A stretch of 25,193 nt of DNA. Origin: Clostridiales bacterium (GTDB taxonomy: Bacteria > Bacillota_A > Clostridia > Saccharofermentanales > Saccharofermentanaceae). Shown here in pieces: positions 1-7,176 of the stretch. How positions within the stretch are numbered: the stretch's first letter is position 1; every line of letters starts with the position of its first letter. Under the pieces are notes generated by a model, which made no database searches, was not told the DNA's origin, and saw only the letters and a list, made by a program, of their open reading frames with translations. A program made the position numbers and the translations under genes. The stretch covers positions 1 to 25,193 of the forward strand of contig JAGCGE010000311.1 of NCBI GenBank assembly GCA_017649745.1, in the 5' to 3' direction.

Positions 1-114
1 GCACGTGAATTCGGCATCCCTGCAGTAGTAGGATGCGGCAATGCGACAACCGTTCTTAAGACAGGTGATAAAGTCACTGTTGACGGGGCTTTGGGAACAG
101 TAACCAAGCTCTGA
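1..114 (+). CDS. C-terminal end of a PEP-utilising enzyme (mobile domain), partial
   Basis: The window opens inside an open frame that ends at the TGA at 112-114. The 37 visible residues contain AREFGIPAVVGCGNAT followed by GDKVTVDGALGTV. This is the typical end of the swivelling phosphohistidine domain of PEP synthase, pyruvate phosphate dikinase and related rifampicin-phosphotransferase-like proteins, where G-[IV]-P-[AT]-V-[VT]-G and a final V-x-V-D-G-x-x-G are conserved. The catalytic His would lie upstream, outside the window. The exact family member cannot be decided from this tail. No terminator is visible before the next promoter at 130. Confidence 0.8.
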   Translation, partial: AREFGIPAVVGCGNATTVLKTGDKVTVDGALGTVTKL

Positions 115-129
115 TCCGGAAAAAGACTA

Positions 130-158
130 TTGACAAGCTTATGGCCCGAAATTAAAAT
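130..158 (+). promoter_or_regulatory. Near-consensus housekeeping promoter for the tetR-hydrolase pair
   Basis: TTGACA (130-135) is followed after exactly 17 bp by TAAAAT (153-158). Transcription should begin near 165, giving a leader of about 30 nt before the ATG at 195. The -10 box overlaps the palindrome at 154-175, so a protein bound there would block polymerase. Confidence 0.75.
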
Positions 159-175
159 GAAACTACTTTCATTTT
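154..175. promoter_or_regulatory. Perfect 9-bp inverted repeat, probable TetR operator
   Basis: AAAATGAAA (154-162) and TTTCATTTT (167-175) are perfect reverse complements separated by CTAC. The 22-bp palindrome covers the -10 hexamer and start point of the promoter in front of the TetR gene. TetR-family proteins commonly repress their own genes through such sites. That the adjacent TetR binds here is inference. Confidence 0.65.
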
Positions 176-194
176 TGTTTCGGGGTAACTTATC

Positions 195-851
195 ATGCCT
201 AAAGTATCAGAAGAATATTTCGAGAAAAAGAAGAGATTTATAGTCGAATCAACTTACAATGTGTGTCTTCGTAAGCCGGTCGAGATGGTGACGATGACAG
301 ATGTTATCGAAGAGACGGGGCTTTCTCAGGGCGGCATCTACCGATTCTACAAAGACCTCGACGAGATCCTCGCGGATATGATCTCGAAAATGCGTACCGA
401 CTACAACATCATCGACAGACTCGACGAGATAATCGACGGCGCCTCTTTCGAGGAGACGACTTATAAGATCTGCGACATCCTCGCTGACGTCATGGAAGAA
501 CACCTGATGGACATCCAGAAGATCAATTTCGACCTCACTGTCCTAGCGATAAATGAACCTTTAAGAGCGCAGAAGATCACGGGAGAGATCAAGGGGCGCG
601 GAAACTTCGAACACCTTGCCACGATAACCCTTCCAAGACTTATAAGTGCCGGCAAGAACGGTGAACTTAAGCCTAATGGAGATCCCGAAGATATCATGAG
701 ATTCATCTCGGCTTCCTACGTCGGAATAGAAGCGAACTGCATACTTTCCGCGTGCTACGGCAAAGCACCGATGAACACAAAATGCGAACCGCGACAGATG
801 TTCAGGACTCTGGCAACAACGATCATTCTTCTCATGGGAGGTAACGCATAA
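195..851 (+). CDS. TetR/AcrR family transcriptional regulator
   Basis: This 218-residue protein has the usual TetR length. The N-terminal helix-turn-helix lies around residues 30-60, with TMTDVIEETGLSQGGIYRFY matching the TetR signature (helix, turn, then IYRFY/YYHF-like recognition end). The remainder is the helical ligand-binding and dimer domain and is not diagnostic of a ligand. The start is supported by a GGGG stretch about 8 nt upstream and by the well-placed promoter. Its stop shares an A with the ATG of the hydrolase gene (TAATG at 849-853), so the two are translationally coupled. It probably represses this two-gene unit through the palindrome at 154-175. Confidence 0.9.
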   Translation: MPKVSEEYFEKKKRFIVESTYNVCLRKPVEMVTMTDVIEETGLSQGGIYRFYKDLDEILADMISKMRTDYNIIDRLDEIIDGASFEETTYKICDILADVMEEHLMDIQKINFDLTVLAINEPLRAQKITGEIKGRGNFEHLATITLPRLISAGKNGELKPNGDPEDIMRFISASYVGIEANCILSACYGKAPMNTKCEPRQMFRTLATTIILLMGGNA

Positions 852-1987
852 TGAGTAAAGAACTTCCAAAACCACAGGGAAAATACCAAGTAGGAACATT
901 CACCTTCACAGTTTATAACGACAGAGAAGAAACTGATTTCGAAGCTCAGGGTCAGATGAGAAGCATCGCTTCCAGAGTCTATTATCCCGTCGATCCTTCC
1001 TCTGTCGAAAACATAAAGAAGAGCCGCTATATGTCACGCGAGATGACAAACGGATTGGCACGGACATTCTTCATTCCGTTAAACTACGACAAGTCAGAAA
1101 AGAACGGAGAGAATCTTTCCGACTGCTACGAGAATGCACCAAGGATAGAAGGAACCGGATTTCCTCTCATAATCTTCAATCACGGCTATATGTCATACCG
1201 CGAAGCCAATTCTTTTCTATGTATCGAACTTGCTTCTCAAGGCTATGTCGTTATCTCGATAACACACTCATACGAGGCGATCATGACGGAACTTGATGAC
1301 GGAACAAAGATCCCGATGTATAAGAATCTCCAAAAGAAGATGATACAGCCGTTTCTGAGAGGTTTTATCGAACAGTACAAGCTCATAAGAAAAAAGGGTA
1401 CCAACGAAGAACTTGCAAGGTATGTCGATGAATATCAGGACAAATACGGAAGATTCATCTGCGATCGAGTTCCGGAGTGGGAGAAAGATATCATGGCAGT
1501 CGTAGATTATGCCAAAAAGAATCTAAGCGATCTTATCGATTTCGAGAAAGGAATCGGTGCGACAGGTCACTCTATGGGAGGCGCAGTTTCTTACGCATTA
1601 TGTCATGACGAGAAAGACTTCGTCTGCGGCATAAACATCGACGGCGCTCTTTTCGGAAAGCACGGCGACAAGATCATGGATAAGCCGTTTCTTCAGCTTA
1701 CGAGCGAACATAATGTCGGTGTAGTTACAAGAGGATTCCTGAAGCACAGAAAGCCTGCATATCACGTTATAGTGAAAGATATGCAGCACCTCGGATTTTC
1801 GGATATGAAGCATTTTATCCCTATCAAGTCCAAAGTAGGATCTCTTGATCCTGACATCGCTCACGAGATAGTTACGAAAGTACACATCGCCTTTTTCGAT
1901 GCTTACCTTAAGGGATCAGGAACTGAACCTAAGTTCCCTGAAAGCGAGAACGTAAGATCTTTAACGATCGCTCCTGACACTCTCTAA
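851..1987 (+). CDS. Alpha/beta hydrolase, PAF-acetylhydrolase-like
   Basis: This 378-residue serine hydrolase has the nucleophile elbow GHSMGG with Ser at about 241, Asp at about 264 in NIDGALFG, and His at about 313 in KDMQHLGF. Together they form a complete catalytic triad in the expected order. The stretch FPLIIFNHGY followed by LASQGYVVISITHS resembles the oxyanion region of platelet-activating-factor acetylhydrolases and bacterial relatives. There is no signal peptide or membrane segment, so it should be cytoplasmic. The substrate is probably a short-chain ester or lipid ester, but this is not determined. It is coupled to the upstream tetR, which suggests induction by its substrate or by a toxic ester-like compound. 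Its last 27 bp overlap the convergent zinc-ribbon gene. Confidence 0.85.
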   Translation: MSKELPKPQGKYQVGTFTFTVYNDREETDFEAQGQMRSIASRVYYPVDPSSVENIKKSRYMSREMTNGLARTFFIPLNYDKSEKNGENLSDCYENAPRIEGTGFPLIIFNHGYMSYREANSFLCIELASQGYVVISITHSYEAIMTELDDGTKIPMYKNLQKKMIQPFLRGFIEQYKLIRKKGTNEELARYVDEYQDKYGRFICDRVPEWEKDIMAVVDYAKKNLSDLIDFEKGIGATGHSMGGAVSYALCHDEKDFVCGINIDGALFGKHGDKIMDKPFLQLTSEHNVGVVTRGFLKHRKPAYHVIVKDMQHLGFSDMKHFIPIKSKVGSLDPDIAHEIVTKVHIAFFDAYLKGSGTEPKFPESENVRSLTIAPDTL

Positions 1988-2821
1988 AGAAGCTTCAGTC
2001 TCCTTTATCTTGATGAGAAGATCCTTCTTCTTTTCGGAGATGATGGTCTTCTTACTGATCAGTTCGTTGAGCTTATCCTTGGACGGTTCCGGAAATTCCC
2101 TCTTCTTCCTTCTCGTCATAAAAAGGAGGATGCATGAACCTACAAGTAAAACGAGGAGAAGCGATAAAAATCCGGCAAGGGGCATTTCATCATCCGCTAA
2201 ATTCCACATCAGGATAAAACTCGGAATACCGACGATCAGTAATGCTGCGCCAAAGGCAAGATCTATAGCAAGATACTTCTTTTTGTATCCTCTGACATAC
2301 GCTATATATTCGTCGCCGTCGTCATCCTCAACGATCGCAGGATTCTTTCTGACTTCTTCAAGGTAAGCGAGTTTCTCTTTCTCCTTATTCATCTCGTCGT
2401 CCAAAGCTGCTGCATCTTTTGTAAGGCTGCAGTATTCTCTAACGTTATCGACAAGATCCTTCTTATCTTCAGGAAGCTTAGCCTTGATCTCAGTCCAGTC
2501 CTTGTCATGCCAAACGAGGTCTGCCCTGCTTTCGCTGCCACTTAAAAGATAACCTGTATCAACGCTCTTGTACTTACAAAGAAGGAGCTTAAGAAGGATG
2601 ACAGGGTCATTAGGATCCTGCTCGTTAAGCTTTCTCAAGATCCTAAGTGCTTCCGTGTATTTACGGTTAGCCATCATTCTCTTGGCACCGTCAAAAGAAT
2701 AGAGGATCTCACCTGAATCCGGAACATGAATAGTACCGCAGAAAGCACAGTCGAAATATCCTGTCTTACTGTTAAAACTTAAGTTTCCTCCGCAAGTTGA
2801 ACAAGTCTTATTCTGCAACAT
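1961..2821 (-). CDS. Zinc-ribbon, two-TM membrane protein with coiled coil, unknown function
   Basis: The 286-residue protein begins with a four-cysteine zinc ribbon (C7-x2-C10, C25-x2-C28). A helical TPR-like stretch follows at about 40-135 (YTEALRILRKLNEQDPNDP). A charged coiled coil lies at about 136-160. Two hydrophobic segments are at about 184-208 and 214-236, then RRKK and a second coiled coil to the end. Both soluble parts are likely cytoplasmic. I do not recognise a named family. The ATG follows the malY-like stop directly (TAA then ATG), and the ribosome site AGAGGTG lies inside that upstream gene, so the two are co-translated. The 3' end overlaps the convergent hydrolase gene by 27 bp. 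Confidence 0.85.
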   Translation of the reverse strand: MLQNKTCSTCGGNLSFNSKTGYFDCAFCGTIHVPDSGEILYSFDGAKRMMANRKYTEALRILRKLNEQDPNDPVILLKLLLCKYKSVDTGYLLSGSESRADLVWHDKDWTEIKAKLPEDKKDLVDNVREYCSLTKDAAALDDEMNKEKEKLAYLEEVRKNPAIVEDDDGDEYIAYVRGYKKKYLAIDLAFGAALLIVGIPSFILMWNLADDEMPLAGFLSLLLVLLVGSCILLFMTRRKKREFPEPSKDKLNELISKKTIISEKKKDLLIKIKETEASLESVRSDR

Positions 2822-3958
2822 TTATATCACCTCTTTGATCCTTCTGATCGCTTCCTTGAGAACGCTTCTCGGACACGCGACATTGACTCTTATGAAGCCG
2901 TCTCCTCCCTGCCCGAAAAACTTTCCTTCGGACACTCTAATATGTGCTTTTCGAAGAAGGGTATCTTCAAAATCTTTATGACCCTTGCAGTCTATCCAGA
3001 CAAGATATGTACCTTCAGGTCTCATCACCTTAAGATCCGTATCCTTAAGTTCGTCGATAAGAAGATCGACGTTTCCTTCGATATATTCGAGAAGCTCATC
3101 AAGCCACTTCTCACCTTCGTTATATGCAGCCTTAGTCGCGGCGATGCCCATCTTATTAAGACCGAAAGCACCCGTCACATAAGCTTCTCTGTCGATTTTC
3201 TGATAGACTTCCTTATTGGCCGCAATGATGTTCGCTGCTTGAATTCCAGCGATACTAAACGACTTGGTAGGAGACGTCAGTACAACACATCTGTTCTTAA
3301 TTTCATCGGAGATCTTCGCCATTGGGATGTGCTTTCTTCCTCCGAGCGTGAGGTCTGCGTGGATCTCGTCGCTTACGATGAATACATCATTTTCCAGACA
3401 GATATCTGATACAGCCTTAAGCTCATCATATGTCCAAACACGGCCTCCCGGATTATGAGGCGAACACCATACAAGGAGCTTAACATCATCTTCAACGATC
3501 TTTCTTCTCATCTCATCAAGATCGACTTCGTAATGACCGTTTCTCTCTTTAAGTTCACATACCGTAAGGCTTCTTCCTGAACCCTCGACACAGCGTCTGA
3601 AAGGACCGTAAACAGGTTCGAAGAACATGACGTGATCATTCTCTTTTGTAAAGACTCTGATCGAATAAGTTATCGCCATGATAACGCCTGGAAGCGTGAT
3701 GATCTGATCTGCCGTTACATCCCAGTCAAATCTTTTCTTGAACCAGCCTATGACGGCATCATAGTATGCCTTATCTGCCTGCGAATAACCATAGATACCG
3801 TTTGTCGCTACTTTCTCAAGAGCCGCGATGACCTCAGGCGGACTTTTAAGATCCATGTCCGCAACCCACATAGGGATAAGATCATCGATCCCGTCCACCT
3901 TCTCGTACTTTATATCATCAGGAGTATTCCTGTTTATCACACTGTCGAAATCATACAT
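2822..3958 (-). CDS. MalY/PatB-type PLP-dependent aminotransferase / cystathionine beta-lyase
   Basis: This is a fold-type I PLP enzyme of 378 residues. It shows PMWVADMDLKSPPEV near the start, SPHNPGGRVW around 166-175, SDEIHADL around 196-203, and the PLP-binding lysine K232 in SPTKSFSIAG. These match the MalY/PatB group, which cleaves cystathionine or cysteine S-conjugates and sometimes also regulates. A longer frame starts at 4033, but it would run through the terminator hairpin at 3982-4003 and adds a non-conserved tail. MYDFDSVINR at 3958 is the typical N-terminus. There is no Shine-Dalgarno before this ATG; instead a TATGAT box ends 6 nt upstream (see findings). It heads a two-gene unit with the zinc-ribbon protein. 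Confidence 0.9.
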   Translation of the reverse strand: MYDFDSVINRNTPDDIKYEKVDGIDDLIPMWVADMDLKSPPEVIAALEKVATNGIYGYSQADKAYYDAVIGWFKKRFDWDVTADQIITLPGVIMAITYSIRVFTKENDHVMFFEPVYGPFRRCVEGSGRSLTVCELKERNGHYEVDLDEMRRKIVEDDVKLLVWCSPHNPGGRVWTYDELKAVSDICLENDVFIVSDEIHADLTLGGRKHIPMAKISDEIKNRCVVLTSPTKSFSIAGIQAANIIAANKEVYQKIDREAYVTGAFGLNKMGIAATKAAYNEGEKWLDELLEYIEGNVDLLIDELKDTDLKVMRPEGTYLVWIDCKGHKDFEDTLLRKAHIRVSEGKFFGQGGDGFIRVNVACPRSVLKEAIRRIKEVI

Positions 3959-3964
3959 ACAGTC

Positions 3965-3970
3965 ATCATA
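3965..3970 (-). promoter_or_regulatory. Candidate -10 box for a leaderless mRNA of the malY-like gene
   Basis: On the minus strand TATGAT is followed by GACTGT and then the ATG at 3958. A start point 7 nt after the box would fall on the A of the ATG. No purine-rich ribosome site is present, and the region just upstream is the terminator of the preceding gene. No clear -35 hexamer is seen, which weakens the call. Confidence 0.4.
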
Positions 3971-3974
3971 ACAT

Positions 3975-4003
3975 AAAAAAACCGGCAACCGCGAAGTTGC
4001 CGG
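3975..4003 (-). terminator. Intrinsic terminator of the lipoprotein gene
   Basis: Read on the minus strand, the stem arm CCGGCAAC (complement of 3996-4003) pairs with GTTGCCGG (complement of 3982-3989) around a 6-nt loop, followed by seven T (3975-3981). The 8-bp GC-rich stem and U tract lie about 20 nt after the lipoprotein stop. It separates that gene from the malY-like gene. Confidence 0.85.
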
Positions 4004-4022
4004 CCAGATAAAGGAATATATG

Positions 4023-5180
4023 TCAGCCTTCAAAAGTTACCTGTGAGCCGCCCCACTCTACGAGTGTGAATCCGTCACGAACTGTGTTCTCAGGCATAAC
4101 AAGCTGCTTTTCGGAAGGTATCTCGACAGCCTCATCAAGAGGTGCGAATACCATGAATACTCTGATCTCTGTGTCAGGAGCCGGATATACGTTAAGCTTT
4201 GCAACGTCTGTATACTCAGTTCCGAGGAAAGAGATGATGTTGTAGTTGTTGTTCTGCATCTTAGGGAGCCAGAATGATACAAAATCGTCGATCTCTGATG
4301 CATTAAGGCCTGCTGCCTCAAGATATTCTTCAAGGAATGCAGCGGTATCAGAACCCTTTACGCAGATAGAATTATTGAATGACTTAAGGTCTTCGAATGT
4401 CTTACCTTCCCAGAAGAGGTAGTCATAATCTCTGCCGTCATTTAAGTTATGAAGTCTTCCGTCTGGATCAGCTGTTACATGCCAACCGAACTCAGGATCA
4501 TACTGTGGATATGTGCACTGAAGCTCGCCCTCGAATTCGATATCTACATATACTTCCGTTGACTCCTCAGGGTAGAGGTAGATAACAGGCTTATCAACGC
4601 ACTCGCTTGAGTTAGCTTCTTCTGTTGTAGCAACGATATCAAAGTCCTTCATGGAATCAACTGTTCCGTCAGGTCTTACAATAACGAGCGTGTATGTTGC
4701 TGTCGGCATGCCCTCAGGAAGGACAGTCTTACACCAGTACTCGTGGCCGTTATAAACGTTACATGCTGTTCCTTCGAATGAAGCGTAAGCATCTTCAGTA
4801 TTCCACTCGTAAGCATCATTCTTTTCGAAGAGATAGAGCTTTATTGTGTCTCCTGTTGATGTCTTGTCATTGATCATGAGCTGGATCGTTAATTCGGAAC
4901 CTGATACTACAGGTGCATATGATACCCATTCGATAAGGGATTCGATGCCCCAGACTTCTTCGATCCATGAATTCTCAACATCAAGTGACTTCATTACGCC
5001 ATGCTCTGTTGCGCTGCTAAAATCAGGATTACCGATAAGATTCGGCTCCTTAGCAGGTTCTGTTGTCTCCTGAGTGGTTTCTTCTGTTTCAGTACGTACA
5101 TGAGTGTTTGTATTTGCTGCACAAGCTGAGAACATAATAGATGCAGCCAAAACAGCTGCCATAACTGTTGTTTTTTTCAT
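4023..5180 (-). CDS. Secreted lipoprotein with a KPVIYLYP domain
   Basis: The 385-residue product has a lysine-led signal peptide and lipobox ending at C20 (MFSAC), so it should be lipid-anchored outside the membrane. Residues 22-47 form a Thr/Glu-rich linker. A beta-rich first domain runs from about 48 to 185. The second domain starts with KPVIYLYPEE (about 197-206) and contains GWHVTADPDGRL and YLFWEG, a combination found in secreted proteins of many bacteria whose function is not established. AAGGAG sits 9 nt before the ATG. It is transcribed alone, ending at the hairpin at 3975-4003, and its upstream region carries motif array A. No enzymatic residues can be assigned. Confidence 0.85.
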   Translation of the reverse strand: MKKTTVMAAVLAASIMFSACAANTNTHVRTETEETTQETTEPAKEPNLIGNPDFSSATEHGVMKSLDVENSWIEEVWGIESLIEWVSYAPVVSGSELTIQLMINDKTSTGDTIKLYLFEKNDAYEWNTEDAYASFEGTACNVYNGHEYWCKTVLPEGMPTATYTLVIVRPDGTVDSMKDFDIVATTEEANSSECVDKPVIYLYPEESTEVYVDIEFEGELQCTYPQYDPEFGWHVTADPDGRLHNLNDGRDYDYLFWEGKTFEDLKSFNNSICVKGSDTAAFLEEYLEAAGLNASEIDDFVSFWLPKMQNNNYNIISFLGTEYTDVAKLNVYPAPDTEIRVFMVFAPLDEAVEIPSEKQLVMPENTVRDGFTLVEWGGSQVTFEG

Positions 5181-5358
5181 AGTAAATTACTCCTTATTCC
5201 TTTTATCTATGTATCTTTTATCGAGTCGGTCGACTATCCCTTTTCGAACCGCTCATGTTTATAGGACGACGCAAATTTTGGTCGTGTTGCATAGTTTTTT
5301 CAAAAATCTGATTTTCTTCATGATTTTTCTGAAACGGCGCCGCTGCCGCCCTTTCAAG

Positions 5359-5620
5359 CCCTAGGTTAGAAAAACGAAAAAGTGATTTCATAATTAAAAC
5401 GTAGGGTTGGGATTATTTAGAGGACTATTTTTTCAAGCGATCCTAAGGTTAGAAAAATCAATTAAAAACAATCAGCATCACCAAAAATGCAGTCAAGATC
5501 CATGGATTCCCGGTAATCATTCCAACACTAGGTTATATTTTTAAAAATGCGTTTTTGAGAACAAGACTCAAGGTCATAAAAATGCAAAAAGTCAGTAAAA
5601 CAAGTCAGAGGTCTCAAGGT
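5359..5620 (+). repeat. Motif array A: AGGGTTAKAAAAA-like units with a period near 42 bp
   Basis: Similar elements occur at 5363-5375 (AGGTTAGAAAAAC), 5403-5412 (AGGGTTGGGA), 5445-5459 (AAGGTTAGAAAAATC), 5530-5537 (AGGTTATA), 5570-5585 (AAGGTCATAAAAATGC) and 5616-5623 (AAGGTAAA). The GGT cores start at 5364, 5405, 5447, 5531, 5572 and 5618, giving steps of 41, 42, 84, 41 and 46. The best two also share TTTCAAGC before the core. The text between cores is otherwise different, so this is not a simple tandem duplication. Function is unknown. Confidence 0.55.
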
Positions 5621-5667
5621 AAACCCTTAACAATTTACAAGCTGTTTCAAAGCTACTGCTCTAATGG

Positions 5668-5687
5668 TGTTATAATATATACGTATA
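5668..5687 (+). promoter_or_regulatory. Extended -10 promoter for the membrane GGDEF gene, with palindrome at the start point
   Basis: TGTTATAAT (5668-5676) is a perfect extended -10 element. A usable -35 is not obvious, as expected for this class. Transcription should start near 5683, inside the 10-bp palindrome TATACGTATA (5678-5687), which could be an operator. The leader would be about 27 nt with GGAGGAG at 5698-5704. Confidence 0.65.
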
Positions 5688-5709
5688 CGGTGGAATGGGA
5701 GGAGATGGC

Positions 5710-7176
5710 ATGGACAGCACGAGAAAGTTTTCCATAGGCAAGAAGTTTTATATCTTCATCATCATAATCGTGCTTGTCGCTGTCACGGGTATCTGCACGA
5801 TATCTTATTTTGTCAATGCTGATCAGATAGATGGTTACTATAAACGTCTCACGATAAATAATGCCAAGAACTATGCTTCCCTTCTCGATGTCGATTTCAT
5901 ATGCGAGCTGCGTGAAGTTGCGCAGTCAGACGAGTATCAGGAACTGCGTGCACGCGCGGAAGAACTCGATGACGAGTCACTTATCGAGGATTACCTGAAG
6001 GAGAAAGACCTTTGGGACCGCTATGTCAAACAGAGGAATTCCATGAGAACTTACGTCAACAACATGAATGATGTTAAGTATCTCTATATCGTGGCCTGGG
6101 GAATGGAGCAATCAGAGGACGGCGAATGGTACGACATGTACTTACTCGATGCAGATGACGTGCCGCTCTATCAGACTGGTTATTATGAATTGAGAGAACC
6201 TGAATTCGAAGGCGCGGAACCATATGGTGACATCGGACCTGTCATCTCAGACGGTGACTGGGGCTGGCTTTGTTCGGGATTTGTTCCGGTTTTTGATAAG
6301 TATTCCAATCTCGCTTGTAACGTCGGTTGTGATGTCGGAATGGAAGATGTCATGCAGCAAAGAAAGACTAATCTTCTTTACATCCTTATAAGTGCTGTTA
6401 TCTACACGGGAATCGTTCTCATCATCGTATTCTTCTTCATTAACGATTTTATCGTAAAACCTCTTAACACACTGACTTCTGACATCAAGAAATTCTCGCC
6501 GAAGACGAACAGGGATTATGAAGGATCGTGTGTTATCCCTGCCAGGAGTCATAAGCGAAATGATGAGATAGATGATATATATGTCGCAATACGAGACATG
6601 CAGATAAAGCTTATCGACCATATCGATAACATCACTAAGGCAGAGAATGATATCAAGAAGATAAGCATCACTGCTTATAAGGATTCGCTTACCGGTATCA
6701 ACAATAAATCCGCTTACCTTAAGAAGGCAAATGAGATCAATCTTAAGATAATGAAAGGCGACGCTGAATTTGCGATCGTCATGACGGACATCAACCTTCT
6801 CAAGAAGATAAACGATGACCATGGTCATGATTCAGGCGACACTTATATCAAGGGATGCTGTCACCTCGTTTGTAATGTGTTTAAGCATTCTTCTGTCTAT
6901 CGTGTCGGAGGCGATGAATTCGTAGCTATTCTTATGGGTGAGGATTATGCTAACCGCGTCGAGTTGGTCGATGAACTAAAGAGAGACTTCTCCGATTCTT
7001 TCGCTAATAAGGATGTCGATCCGTGGTTCAGATATTCAGCTTCAGTAGGAATGGCTGAATATACAGAAGATGACGCATCAGTAGACGCAGTATTTAAGCG
7101 CGCCGACAGAGCCATGTACGCAGACAAGACTGAATTCAAGAAGAGAAATGGTATCAATCCTGATGACAGGAACTGA
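5710..7176 (+). CDS. Membrane-bound diguanylate cyclase with extracellular sensor
   Basis: This 488-residue protein has TM1 at about 12-34, an extracytoplasmic region of about 185 residues (35-218) resembling a Cache-type sensor, TM2 at about 221-245, a short linker helix, and a C-terminal GGDEF domain (about 320-485). DSLTGINNKSAY, the metal-binding D360, and NDDHGHDSGD precede an intact GGDEF at 400-404, so cyclic di-GMP synthesis is expected. The RxxD inhibitory site expected upstream of GGDEF reads FKHS, so product inhibition there is absent. The start at 5710 is chosen because GGAGGAG lies 5 nt before it; an in-frame ATG at 5695 has no spacing for a ribosome site. Its 3' end overlaps the convergent alpha-galactosidase gene by 23 bp. 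Confidence 0.9.
   Translation: MDSTRKFSIGKKFYIFIIIIVLVAVTGICTISYFVNADQIDGYYKRLTINNAKNYASLLDVDFICELREVAQSDEYQELRARAEELDDESLIEDYLKEKDLWDRYVKQRNSMRTYVNNMNDVKYLYIVAWGMEQSEDGEWYDMYLLDADDVPLYQTGYYELREPEFEGAEPYGDIGPVISDGDWGWLCSGFVPVFDKYSNLACNVGCDVGMEDVMQQRKTNLLYILISAVIYTGIVLIIVFFFINDFIVKPLNTLTSDIKKFSPKTNRDYEGSCVIPARSHKRNDEIDDIYVAIRDMQIKLIDHIDNITKAENDIKKISITAYKDSLTGINNKSAYLKKANEINLKIMKGDAEFAIVMTDINLLKKINDDHGHDSGDTYIKGCCHLVCNVFKHSSVYRVGGDEFVAILMGEDYANRVELVDELKRDFSDSFANKDVDPWFRYSASVGMAEYTEDDASVDAVFKRADRAMYADKTEFKKRNGINPDDRN

Larger units (their letters stand above)
5181..5709. other. Long divergent intergenic region, AT-rich, carrying motif array A
   Basis: This gap of about 530 bp separates the lipoprotein gene (minus) from the GGDEF gene (plus). 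No believable gene is present; short frames here lack ribosome sites. Besides the array at 5359-5620 and the promoter at 5668-5687, it holds a hairpin at 5331-5355 (GAAACGGCG against CGCCCTTTC with one mismatch, 7-nt loop). That hairpin lacks a T tract, so I do not call it a terminator. A small palindrome AGTCG-GT-CGACT lies at 5224-5235. A weak TATAAA on the minus strand near 5257-5262 could serve the lipoprotein gene. Confidence 0.7.

Noticed and set aside
2822..4033. 403-residue start for the malY-like gene
   Set aside because: The extra 25 codons run through the terminator hairpin and overlap the end of the lipoprotein gene; the conserved N-terminus begins at 3958.
5331..5355. Terminator in the gap before the GGDEF gene
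   Set aside because: The hairpin has a mismatch and no T tract on either strand.
5359..5620. CRISPR array
   Set aside because: The shared part is only about 12-15 bp and degenerate, the period of 42 bp is too short, and no cas gene is near.
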